The position numbers and the translations under genes are program-made. From the NCBI GenBank assembly GCA_959602365.1, contig CAUGSS010000001.1, positions 115,996 through 179,995 of the forward strand: DNA of 64,000 nt. The letters are read 5' to 3'. Each line of letters starts with the position of its first letter. Position 1 is the first letter of the stretch. The notes beneath the pieces were generated by a model. That model was not told where the DNA came from. It made no database searches and saw only the letters and a program-made list of their open reading frames with translations. This DNA is from an uncultured Eubacteriales bacterium (GTDB lineage Bacteria; Bacillota; Clostridia; Oscillospirales; Oscillospiraceae). Positions 50,200 to 58,907 of this stretch are shown one piece after another.

Positions 50200-50421
50200 G
50201 TGTATCCGAGGATTCGCGCGATGAGAGAGGACCGGGATCTGAATCAGACCAAGGTGGCCAAACTGCTGGGCATGTCCCAGACCGGCTATTCCAAGTATGA
50301 GACCGGGGAGAACGATATTCCCACCCAGGTGCTGATCAAACTGGCGCGCTTTTACGATACCAGCGTGGATTACCTGCTGGGCCTGACCGATCAGTCCCAG
50401 GCCTATCCCCGGCAGCGCTGA
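50200..50421 (+). CDS. Small XRE family regulator
   Basis: 73 residues from GTG 50200, 7 bases after GGAGG. Nearly the whole protein is a Cro/C1-type helix-turn-helix (RAMREDRDLNQTKVAKLLGMSQTGYSKYETGENDIP, in parts), ending VDYLLGLTD, as in many Firmicutes stand-alone XRE regulators. Upstream, CAGATTAAA occurs twice (50137-50145 and 50162-50170, 25 bp apart), a possible operator pair. Confidence 0.85.
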   Translation: MYPRIRAMREDRDLNQTKVAKLLGMSQTGYSKYETGENDIPTQVLIKLARFYDTSVDYLLGLTDQSQAYPRQR

Positions 50422-50579
50422 CCGGTTTCCGGGGCCGGGGAGAGCCGCGCCCGCCGGTTTTTCGCGGCTGGGCTCCCCCTCAGAGGACGGAAAAGTGTAC
50501 AGGCAGACCCCCTTCCAGCTGTGCGGAGCGCTGAGCCGGACCCGGCTGATGATCCGGGCACCGGATCAAATCAACATGA

Positions 50580-50612
50580 AAACCGCCCCGAAGCCATGCT
50601 TCGGGGCGGTTT
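50580..50612 (-). terminator. Terminator of gap
   Basis: Perfect 15-bp stem (AAACCGCCCCGAAGC and complement), 3-base loop, 19 bp past the gap stop. Confidence 0.88.
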
Positions 50613-50631
50613 GTATCGTCGGGGAAGTGGA

Positions 50632-51687
<1,056 letters not shown>

Positions 51688-51697
51688 TTACGCCGTT

Positions 51698-51726
51698 ATT
51701 ATAATCCGAATTGTTCTGTTTTAAAA
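51698..51726 (-). promoter_or_regulatory. Promoter of gap
   Basis: Minus strand perfect -10 TATAAT (51703-51698); 17 bp upstream a weak -35 TTTTAA (51726-51721) in an A/T-rich tract. Confidence 0.6.
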
Positions 51727-51935
51727 GAGGGAAACTTAAAATTCAGCGTTTTCACGGGGAGAAGCTGGTCAAATTTTAAAAGAAAGCAAAAAGAATCGTC
51801 AAAACGACGAAAGCAAGACAAAAATACACATTTACGCAACATTCCAGGCAATAAAAAGAACTTTTTCAAAAGTTTTCTAAAAAATTCATTTCTTTCCTGG
51901 CAGGGTAAAAACGGCGGAATCGACAGGATTCGACA
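51727..51935. other. AT-rich intergenic stretch between gap and the kinase-like gene
   Basis: About 200 bp far lower in GC than its surroundings, with poly-A/T runs, a small hairpin ATCGTC-AAAA-(C)GACGA and a tandem repeat of CGACAGGATT (51921-51940). No credible gene. It may act as UP-element-like DNA for the strong gap promoter. Confidence 0.5.
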
Positions 51936-51941
51936 GGATTC

Positions 51942-51970
51942 TTGCACCCCGTGCCAGGATTTGCTATACT
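51942..51970 (+). promoter_or_regulatory. Promoter of the kinase-like gene
   Basis: -35 TTGCAC (51942-51947), 17-bp spacer, -10 TATACT (51965-51970) preceded by TTGC. Confidence 0.65.
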
Positions 51971-52035
51971 ACAGGAAAACGCTTTACAGAGAAATTGGAC
52001 ACCCTAATGTGGAGATGGAATTGTGGAGTGAGTGA

Positions 52036-53115
52036 ATGAAAGAATTTACCCTTTCCGGGCCCGGCTGGTTTGACCGGCAGCCGGATCCGGTGATCTGGGC
52101 CAGGGATGGGGCCGTGGCCTATTATAATCCCGCCGCAGCGGCGCTGGCCGGGCAATGGGGCTGGACGCTGGCGGAGGGAGCGGCGCTGCCGCCGCCGCTG
52201 GCGGAGCTGACCGCCGGGGAGAACGGAGGCTTTGCGCTGAATGGGACGGCGTGGACCTGCCGGACCTGGGAGCTGGAGGGGGGAACCCTGTTCCAGCTCT
52301 CCCCGGCGCTGGAGTCCGGCGGCCTGACCCCGGACCGGCTCAGTCAGATTGCCGGTCAGCTGCGCATCCCCCTGGGGAACCTGATCGGGGCCAGCCAGCT
52401 GCTGGAGTATCCCCGGGCGGACCGGGCTCCGGAAAAGACGGAGCAGTACCGGTCCATCCAGAGAAAGAACTATTATATTTTGCTGCGGATGCTGGACAGC
52501 CTGGAGCTGCTGGGAGACCTGTCCGCCGGGAAAACCCCGTTTCGTCCCCAGGTGCTGGATCTGGGCGGCCTCTGTGCCGACGTGGTGCGCCGGGCCCAGG
52601 GGGTGGGCGCCCAGGCGGGTTGTGCCCTCACCCTGGACCAGCGGGATGGGAACTTGCTGGTGGACGGGGAGGAGTGGATGCTGCGCAAGCTGATCTATCA
52701 GCTTCTGTCCAACGCCATCCGGGCCGCCGGCGACGGCGGCAAGGTGGTGCTCCGGCTGGAGATCCGGGAGAAACAGTGGATCCGCATCACAGTCAGCGAC
52801 AGCGGAGCGGGATTCTCCGCCGCCCAGCTGGCCCGGGCGTTTGACCCGGCCCAGTCCGGGGATCCTCTGGCGGAGCGGGACCGGGGCCTGGGGCTGGGCA
52901 TTTCCATCTGCCGCCTGGTGGCCGAGCAGCACGGGGGGCGGATGGCCCTGCTCAGCGGCGGCGGAGGCACCGCCGTGGTGGAACTGCCCAGAAGCTCCGG
53001 CGTGGAGGCGGGAGAGCTGCGCAGTGCGCAGGACTACTGCGGCGGACTGAATGAGACCCTGCTCCAGCTGGCCGATGTGCTGCCGTGGCAGTGTTTTCAG
53101 AGTGACGAGGGATAA
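52036..53115 (+). CDS. Histidine kinase-like ATPase lacking the phospho-acceptor His
   Basis: 359 residues, no membrane helix or signal. An N-terminal PAS-like part (about 8-90, WFDRQPDPVIWARDGAVAYYNPAAAAL) is followed by a dimerisation region in which the usual S-H-E-L-R-T-P-L reads AGQLRIPL (106-113), with Gly107 where His is expected. The ATPase domain is intact: N box YQLLSNAIRAA (221-231), G1 DSGAGF (255-260), G2 DRGLGLGIS (282-290). Either autophosphorylation uses another residue or the protein works as a cytoplasmic ATP sensor or pseudokinase. No response regulator is adjacent. Confidence 0.8.
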   Translation: MKEFTLSGPGWFDRQPDPVIWARDGAVAYYNPAAAALAGQWGWTLAEGAALPPPLAELTAGENGGFALNGTAWTCRTWELEGGTLFQLSPALESGGLTPDRLSQIAGQLRIPLGNLIGASQLLEYPRADRAPEKTEQYRSIQRKNYYILLRMLDSLELLGDLSAGKTPFRPQVLDLGGLCADVVRRAQGVGAQAGCALTLDQRDGNLLVDGEEWMLRKLIYQLLSNAIRAAGDGGKVVLRLEIREKQWIRITVSDSGAGFSAAQLARAFDPAQSGDPLAERDRGLGLGISICRLVAEQHGGRMALLSGGGGTAVVELPRSSGVEAGELRSAQDYCGGLNETLLQLADVLPWQCFQSDEG

Positions 53116-53132
53116 CCTGCTGTGCAAAACCA

Positions 53133-53170
53133 GCGCCCCGGCGGACCAAGTCCGCCGGGGCGCGTTTGTC
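53133..53170 (+). terminator. Terminator after the kinase-like gene
   Basis: Stem GCGCCCCGGCGGAC / GTCCGCCGGGGCGC, then GTTTGTCTT; lies between convergent genes. Confidence 0.7.
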
Positions 53171-53188
53171 TTATGGCTGTGTTTCCGG

Positions 53189-54703
53189 TTACGACTGGGG
53201 CGGGTGCTCCTCCTCTGCGGGAGCTGCTCCGCCGGGGGTGGCGGCCTCCGGGGTGGCTGGTGCGTCTGTGCCGGGGGCCGGCGCCTCAGAGGAGGTTTCG
53301 TCTGCGGCGTCGAAATCCGCCTCCTGAATGAGCATCAGATCCTCCTTGGTGGGGGTTTCCATGGCGGCCACCCGGTCCGCCTGCCGGGCGATCAGATCCT
53401 CAAAGAGGTTGCGCACATCCCGGGCGTTGCCGAAATTGGCATCCCGGGTTTCGTAGGCCTCCTCCAACAGGGTCCGGGCCTTCCGGCCGGCCTGTTCCGA
53501 GAGCACATAGCTGTTGCGCCGGCACATGGACTCCAAAATGGAGTAGAGCTGCTCGGCGGTGTAGTCCTCAAAATAGAAATACTTGTTGAATCGGGACTCC
53601 AGGCCGGGATTGGAGTGGATGAACTGCTCCATCAGGTTGGTGTAGCCCGCCACAATGACAATCAGATCGTCCCGATGGTCCTCCATGTTCTTCAGCAGGA
53701 TTTCAATGGCCTCCTTGCCGAAGTCGTTGGCCCCCTCCTGGCTGGTGAGGGAGTAGGCCTCGTCGATGAACAGCACGCCGCCCAGCGCCTTCTGGATGAC
53801 CTCCTGGGTTTTTATGGCCGTCTGGCCCACATAGCCCGCCACCAGGCCGGACCGGTCGGTCTCCACCAGCTGTCCCTTGGAGAGTACCCCGATGGCGTGG
53901 TAGAGCCGGGCCAGCAGCCGGGCCACCGTGGTCTTGCCGGTGCCCGGGTTGCCCAGAAACACCAGGTGCAGGCTCATGGGAGGGACGGACAGGCCGTTTT
54001 CCTGGCGCAGCCTGCGCACTTTGACCAGGTTGATCAGGCTGCGCACGTCCTTTTTGACCTGTTCCAGCCCGCACAGCTCGTCCAGTTCGGCCAGCAGATC
54101 CTCCACTTTTTCCGGCTCCGGAGCCTCTTCCGCCTGCCCGTCCGCCTCGGCCTGGGCGGCCTGAGCGGTCTGGACCTCTTCGCCCCCGGCCTGGGGGGCG
54201 TCGGTGCTGGGCGCCGGAGTGCGGGGGATGCCGCCGGGTCCGCCGGCGGCGGCCAGAATGCGGGTGCAGCGATCCACATAGGCGGTCTCTTCCTGGTTGA
54301 CCTCGTCATCCACCGCGGCGAAGAGCAGCAGCAGAATCGAGCACAGTTCGGTGAATTTGCCCGCGTTGTTGCGCCGTGTCCCCTGATCGGAGCGGATCAG
54401 CTCATAGAAGAAGGCGGGGGGCGTGAATTCCGGGGCCCCCTCCACTGCGGCGCACAGCTCGAAGAACAGGATGGAGGGGGCGTCGTTGTTGCCTGAGCAG
54501 ATGGCGTTGTACGCGTCCACATGCCGTCCGGTCACCGGTCCGCCGTGCTTCCAGACCGCCAGGGCACAGCGGCGGAAGAAGGGGTCCGCCTCCTGGACGA
54601 AGTTGAGCCGCAGTGTGGGATCCCCCAACTGCCGGGTGAAGGCCTGAATGCCCGCCCGGTACTTTTTGCCCACCATGGCGGCGGTGATCTTGTCTTTGCT
54701 CAT
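53189..54703 (-). CDS. SpoVK/CbbX-like AAA+ ATPase with N-terminal helical domain
   Basis: 504 residues. N-terminal helical domain (about 1-150), whose GKFTELCSILLLLFAAVDDEVNQEE segment looks TerB-like, then an acidic/Ala-rich linker (160-205). The AAA+ module has Walker A GNPGTGKT (251-258), pore loop GYVGQT (290-295), Walker B VLFIDEAYSL (310-319), and sensor/arginine-finger region NPGLESRFNKYFYFEDY. This AAA form is the CbbX/SpoVK clade, which remodels protein complexes through the pore loop. A disordered Pro/Ala/Glu tail ends the protein. Substrate unknown; SpoVK is involved in spore maturation in Bacillus. Confidence 0.85.
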   Translation of the reverse strand: MSKDKITAAMVGKKYRAGIQAFTRQLGDPTLRLNFVQEADPFFRRCALAVWKHGGPVTGRHVDAYNAICSGNNDAPSILFFELCAAVEGAPEFTPPAFFYELIRSDQGTRRNNAGKFTELCSILLLLFAAVDDEVNQEETAYVDRCTRILAAAGGPGGIPRTPAPSTDAPQAGGEEVQTAQAAQAEADGQAEEAPEPEKVEDLLAELDELCGLEQVKKDVRSLINLVKVRRLRQENGLSVPPMSLHLVFLGNPGTGKTTVARLLARLYHAIGVLSKGQLVETDRSGLVAGYVGQTAIKTQEVIQKALGGVLFIDEAYSLTSQEGANDFGKEAIEILLKNMEDHRDDLIVIVAGYTNLMEQFIHSNPGLESRFNKYFYFEDYTAEQLYSILESMCRRNSYVLSEQAGRKARTLLEEAYETRDANFGNARDVRNLFEDLIARQADRVAAMETPTKEDLMLIQEADFDAADETSSEAPAPGTDAPATPEAATPGGAAPAEEEHPPQS

Positions 54704-54906
54704 GTGGCACCTCCTGCCTCCGGAGCAGCTTCCGGGGCGATGTGATCTCTGATGGGACGGCCCAAGCCCTGCCGCGGGGCATTTTCTGCCCCGGAGCCGG
54801 GGGAGAGGCCGTCGGCAGATACCATTATAGTCCCGGGGAAAGGGACGGTCAAGGAAAAGCGGCGGAGGTGGCAGAAAACGGATGGGGCGAATTTGCAGTT
54901 TTCCTG

Positions 54907-54935
54907 TTGACGAAAAGCAAAGAATTCGGTATGAT
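54907..54935 (+). promoter_or_regulatory. Promoter of the zinc-ribbon/BIG2 gene
   Basis: -35 TTGACG (54907-54912), 17-bp spacer, -10 TATGAT (54930-54935). Confidence 0.75.
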
Positions 54936-54981
54936 AAATTATGTCACCTGAGCAGAATCAGACAAGGAGGAATTATTCTTC

Positions 54982-55935
54982 ATGGACGATTATTACAGCG
55001 ATAACCAGCCGCGGCTGATCCACTGCAAATTCTGCGGCGAGGATTATGCGGCGACTTATAAGGCATGCCCCTTCTGCCATACTGCCCCCAACGGGAAGAA
55101 AGTCGGATCCCGCTCCGGGCGCAACAGCCGGGCGGGCAACCGGGTGCGCACCAATACCCGGGGCGGCGGTTACGGCGGCGCCAGAAGCCCGCTCTCCATT
55201 ATCGGCATCATCCTGTCCATCGTCCTTTTGGTGGCGGCGGTGGTCATTGTGGTGGTGCTGGTGCGCTCTGTCCTTTCTGGGAACGACACCCCGGCCACAA
55301 ACAGCTCTGCCAATATCACTTCCTCCCAGCAGGCGGATGGATCGGGCGAGCCCGGTGCGGCCAGTCAGTCCAGCCAGAGCGCGGAGCCTCAGACTGTGGC
55401 GCCGGACAGCGTGAGCCTGGACCAGACCAGCGCCACCCTGAACAGCGGTGAGACCGTCACCCTGACCGCCACGGTGGCCCCCTCGGGCTGGGTGGGCCAG
55501 GTCATCTGGACCACCAGCGACGGCAATGTGGCCACGGTGGATTCCGCCGGACTGGTCAGCTATGTGAATGCGGGCACCTGCACCATCACCGCCTCTGCCG
55601 GCGGCATCACCGCCAGCTGTGAGATCACCTGCAACGCTGCCGATGCGGCCCAGGATCCGGGCACGGATGCGGGCACAACGGGGACCAGCTCCATTGTTGT
55701 CACCGCCTTCGGCAACACCATGGATGGCGATTTTACCCTGAATCTGGGCGATACGGTGCCCTTCCGGGCCACCGGCGGCGACGGGGCCAACTACACCTGG
55801 ACCATTGAGGATCCCAGCATTGCCAGCGTGGATCCCACCACCGGCAGCTGCACCGCTTTGGCGGACGGCAAGACCACGATGACGGTCACCTCCGGCGGCG
55901 AGTCCACTACCGTCACCATCCGGGTCAACGGCTGA
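54982..55935 (+). CDS. Membrane protein with zinc ribbon and two BIG2 (Ig-like) domains
   Basis: 317 residues. Cytoplasmic zinc ribbon at the N-terminus (HCKFCGEDY, then ACPFCHTAP), a Gly/Arg-rich segment, one membrane helix (IIGIILSIVLLVAAVVIVVVL, about 73-95), a Ser/Thr linker, and two extracellular bacterial Ig-like group 2 domains (about 140-215: SVSLDQTSATLNSGETVTLT; about 225-316). It probably displays Ig domains on the cell surface for adhesion or envelope binding while sensing or binding something inside through the ribbon. AAGGAGG upstream. Single gene. Confidence 0.85.
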   Translation: MDDYYSDNQPRLIHCKFCGEDYAATYKACPFCHTAPNGKKVGSRSGRNSRAGNRVRTNTRGGGYGGARSPLSIIGIILSIVLLVAAVVIVVVLVRSVLSGNDTPATNSSANITSSQQADGSGEPGAASQSSQSAEPQTVAPDSVSLDQTSATLNSGETVTLTATVAPSGWVGQVIWTTSDGNVATVDSAGLVSYVNAGTCTITASAGGITASCEITCNAADAAQDPGTDAGTTGTSSIVVTAFGNTMDGDFTLNLGDTVPFRATGGDGANYTWTIEDPSIASVDPTTGSCTALADGKTTMTVTSGGESTTVTIRVNG

Positions 55936-55974
55936 CCCGCCCTCCCACGGAGGGACGGCGCGGCATCAGGATTC

Positions 55975-56011
55975 TTCCGGCCCCTGCACAATGCAGGGGC
56001 CGGAATTTTTT
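55975..56011 (+). terminator. Terminator after the BIG2 gene
   Basis: Stem TTCCGGCCCCTGCA with complement, 3-base loop, then six T. Confidence 0.92.
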
Positions 56012-56021
56012 GCCCGCAGAT

Positions 56022-56056
56022 AGAAAACTGCCGCGCCGGCAGTGCCGGCGCGGCAG
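56022..56056 (-). terminator. Terminator of fprA
   Basis: Perfect 13-bp stem CTGCCGCGCCGGC/GCCGGCGCGGCAG followed on the minus strand by TTTTC. Confidence 0.85.
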
Positions 56057-56080
56057 AGGATGCGGTCAATAGAACGGAGT

Positions 56081-57226
56081 TTACTGGAGGATGGCGTCCG
56101 CCAAAGCCTCCAGAGCGGGCAGGTCGCTCTCTTTCAAGGCGCCCCGCAGGGTGACGGCGGGCTCCAGCAGCGTGATGTCTTTCATCTGCTCCAGCACGCC
56201 GGCCATGGTCTTGGCGGCGGAGGGAGCCCAGGAGCCGTTCTCCACCAGGGCCACGGTGCGCTTCTGGTAGTTCTTGCCCTTCAGATGGTGCAGGAAATCC
56301 TCCATGCAGGGCACCACCCCGGCGTTATAGCTGCTGGCGCAGAGGGCCACCTTGCCATAGCGGAAGGCGTCCTCCAGGGCCTCGGACATGTCGTCCCGGG
56401 CCAGGTCGGCGATGGCCACCTTGGGGCAGCCCTTTTGCTCCAGGATCTCCTTCAGCTTCCGGGCGGCCCGGGCGGTGTTGCCGTGGAGGGAGGCATAGGC
56501 CACAAAGACCCCCTCGGACTCCACGCCGTAGCTGCTCCAGATCTGGTATTTCTCCAGGTAGCGGCCCAGGTTTTCCTTCAGCACCGGCCCGTGGAGGGGG
56601 CAGATGATCCGGAGGTCCAGCCCGGCGGCCTTTTTCAGCAGGGCCTGGACCTGGGGGCCGTACTTGCCCACGATATTGAAGTAGTAGCGGCGGGCCTCGC
56701 AGTCCCAGTCCTCCTGGGCATCCAGGGCGCCGAACTTGCCAAAGGCGTCGGCGGAGAAGAGCACCTTGTCCGTCTTGTCATGGGTGACCATCACCTCGGG
56801 CCAGTGTACCATGGGGGCGGTGACAAAGGTGAGCTCATGCCGTCCCAGGGACAGGGTGTCCCCCTCCTTGACCGCCCGGGTGTGGGCGGGGGAGATGTTG
56901 TACAGCGGCAGCATCTGCAGCGCCTTGGCGGTGGCGATTACTTCCGTGCCCGGGAACTTGTCCAGAAAAGCCTGGATGCTGGAGGCGTGGTCGGGCTCCA
57001 CATGCTGCACCACCAAATAGTCCGGAGTGCGTCCGGCCAGAGCCGCCTCCAGGTTGGCCATGAATGCCTCGGTTTTGCGCGCATCCACGGTATCCATCAC
57101 CGCGACCTGCTCGTCCAGAATGACATAGGAGTTGTAGGCGATGCCGTTGGGAATGGGATATTGCCCTTCAAACAGATCCAGATCTTTGTCGTCCACGCCG
57201 ATATAGCGGATGTCCTGTGTTACCAT
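56081..57226 (-). CDS. fprA: Flavodiiron protein (A-type flavoprotein)
   Basis: 381 residues. Beta-lactamase-like diiron domain (1-245) with ligands HVEPDH (HxExDH), HWPEVM, FSADAFGKFG and CPLHGPV, then a flavodoxin domain (250-381; VFVAYASLHGNTARAARKL, the FMN phosphate loop). Reduces O2 to water or NO to N2O, protecting anaerobes. No rubredoxin domain is fused and no rubredoxin gene is adjacent. The ATG at 57226 follows GGAGGG; a hairpin lies in the leader. Confidence 0.93.
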   Translation of the reverse strand: MVTQDIRYIGVDDKDLDLFEGQYPIPNGIAYNSYVILDEQVAVMDTVDARKTEAFMANLEAALAGRTPDYLVVQHVEPDHASSIQAFLDKFPGTEVIATAKALQMLPLYNISPAHTRAVKEGDTLSLGRHELTFVTAPMVHWPEVMVTHDKTDKVLFSADAFGKFGALDAQEDWDCEARRYYFNIVGKYGPQVQALLKKAAGLDLRIICPLHGPVLKENLGRYLEKYQIWSSYGVESEGVFVAYASLHGNTARAARKLKEILEQKGCPKVAIADLARDDMSEALEDAFRYGKVALCASSYNAGVVPCMEDFLHHLKGKNYQKRTVALVENGSWAPSAAKTMAGVLEQMKDITLLEPAVTLRGALKESDLPALEALADAILQ

Positions 57227-57248
57227 CTTCAATCCCTCCAAAATAATC

Positions 57249-57270
57249 GGGCCGTCCGGAAGGACGGCCC
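57249..57270 (-). other. Leader hairpin upstream of the fprA ribosome site
   Basis: GGGCCGTCC and its complement around four bases, lying between the predicted transcription start (about 57283) and the GGAGGG site. On the RNA it is followed by GATTATTTT, a possible weak attenuator. Confidence 0.4.
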
Positions 57271-57289
57271 GGTGGTTTCCTTCGGCCAC

Positions 57290-57318
57290 ATTATGCCATG
57301 AACCAAAAGAAAAGTAAA
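57290..57318 (-). promoter_or_regulatory. Promoter of fprA
   Basis: Minus strand -35 TTTACT (57318-57313), 17-bp spacer, -10 CATAAT (57295-57290). Confidence 0.6.
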
Positions 57319-57353
57319 GCGCTTGTCTGAAAAAGCCGGGGCGGACGGCCCCA

Positions 57354-58625
57354 TCATCCCGCCGCCTGGGCTGCGCCCGCCTCCTGGGGGCGGGGGAGCC
57401 GCTGGATCTCCACCTCCATCACCCGGTGGTGATCCGTTTCCGTGACGGTGACCTGGAGGTCCTCATAGGAAAAGCGGTCGCCCACCTCCGGGATCCGGCC
57501 CAGCTGTTCCATGACCCAGCCGCTGATGGAGGTGCAGTCGGATTTCACATCCAGCTGGAAGAAGCGGTCCAGTTCATACAGATCGGTGGAACAGAGCACC
57601 CGGTAGGTATCCTCCCCCACCTTGCGGAACTGCTCCACCACCTCGTCGTGTTCGTCCCAGATATCGCCCACCAGCTCCTCCAGGATGTCCTCCATGGTGA
57701 CGATGCCCAGGGTGCCGCCGTATTCGTCGCTGACCACAGCCACATGGGCCTTGTGCTTTTGGAGCACCCGGAGCAGGTCGTTGATTTTGACGGATTGGGG
57801 GACATAGACCGGCTCCTTCATCAGCTCGGTCAGCGGGCGGGGGCTGACGCCGGTGCCGGTGTAAAAATCCTTCTGGTGCAGCACGCCAACGATATTGTCC
57901 ACGGAGCCGTCGTAGACCGGCAGCCGGGAGTATCGGCTCTCGGAAAAGACCCGGGCCACCTCCTCTTTGGAGGCGGAGAGCGGCACGGCCTCCAGATCGG
58001 ACCGGGGGGTCAGGATGTCCTCGGCGTCCCGCTCGGAGAACTCGATGGCGGAGCGGAGCAGATCCCCCTCGTGTTCCTCCAGGCTGCCGTCCTGGGCCAC
58101 CTCTTCCACCAGCATCAGCAGTTCGTCCTGGGTCATCTTGCGCCGATCATCCCCCTTGAACAGCCGGCTGAGCAGTTTTTTCCACTGGGCGAACAGGAAG
58201 TTGACCGGGGTCATCACCCAGATCAGCACCCGGATGACGGGGGTGGAGAGCATGGCGAATTTCTCCGGATTTTCCTTGGCCAGGCTCTTGGGGGAGATCT
58301 CGCCGAAGATCAGCACCACGACGGTGATCACGATGGTGGACACGGTGGCGCCGATGTCGGGCAGCAGCCCCAAAAACAGCAGGGTGGAGATGGAGGAGGC
58401 GGCCAGGTTTACCACGTTGTTGCCCACCAGTATGGTGGACAGCAGCCGGTCGTAGTCCTCCGACAGCCGCAGCGTCTGGGCGGCCCGCTGGCTGCCCTTT
58501 TCCGCCAGGGCCCGGAGCCGGGTCTTGTTCAGCGAGGAAAAGGCGGTCTCCGTGGCGGAGAAGTAGGCGGAGCAGAGCAGCAGCAGGACAATGATGAGTA
58601 TGGATGATATGGAACCTTCGTTCAT
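57354..58625 (-). CDS. CNNM/CorC-type protein (DUF21 + CBS pair + CorC_HlyC)
   Basis: 423 residues. N-terminal DUF21 membrane domain with four helices ([62 protein letters not shown]), a CBS-domain pair in the middle ([44 protein letters not shown] read in parts) and the C-terminal CorC_HlyC domain ([19 protein letters not shown]). These were once called hemolysins but are now linked to Mg2+ transport or homeostasis. Monocistronic with a good promoter. Confidence 0.92.
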   Translation of the reverse strand: MNEGSISSILIIVLLLLCSAYFSATETAFSSLNKTRLRALAEKGSQRAAQTLRLSEDYDRLLSTILVGNNVVNLAASSISTLLFLGLLPDIGATVSTIVITVVVLIFGEISPKSLAKENPEKFAMLSTPVIRVLIWVMTPVNFLFAQWKKLLSRLFKGDDRRKMTQDELLMLVEEVAQDGSLEEHEGDLLRSAIEFSERDAEDILTPRSDLEAVPLSASKEEVARVFSESRYSRLPVYDGSVDNIVGVLHQKDFYTGTGVSPRPLTELMKEPVYVPQSVKINDLLRVLQKHKAHVAVVSDEYGGTLGIVTMEDILEELVGDIWDEHDEVVEQFRKVGEDTYRVLCSTDLYELDRFFQLDVKSDCTSISGWVMEQLGRIPEVGDRFSYEDLQVTVTETDHHRVMEVEIQRLPRPQEAGAAQAAG

Positions 58626-58719
58626 AGTGGGACAAATTCTCCTTTTAGACAGTGGATTTGCACGGTAAAGTGCAGGATCAAGACGCGTTCCAATTATTAT
58701 TTATATAATTCCACTCTAT

Positions 58720-58747
58720 ATTATACATGCTTTTTTCCGGATTGCAA
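58720..58747 (-). promoter_or_regulatory. Promoter of the CNNM/CorC gene
   Basis: Minus strand -35 TTGCAA (58747-58742), 16-bp spacer, perfect -10 TATAAT (58725-58720); leader of about 90 nt. Confidence 0.65.
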
Positions 58748-58797
58748 CGAGCTTTGCCCTGTCCGGCCTAAAAAAGTGAATTAATTGAAAAAAGTAC

Positions 58798-58825
58798 TTG
58801 CTATTTCCGGGGGATGCTCTATAAT
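58798..58825 (+). promoter_or_regulatory. Promoter of the second peptide/nickel-type transporter operon
   Basis: -35 TTGCTA (58798-58803), 16-bp spacer, perfect -10 TATAAT (58820-58825). Confidence 0.65.
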
Positions 58826-58907
58826 AAAACGCGACAATTTAATAATGGGAGAAGAAGTTATTTTGTTGTAACGCCCGGGCCATGCCTGGGCGGAAGGAGA
58901 ATCAGCA

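Noticed and set aside
51699..51947. 82-codon minus-strand frame in the AT-rich island, Phe-rich.
   Set aside because: It runs through the gap promoter and lacks a ribosome site; the Phe content comes from A/T tracts.
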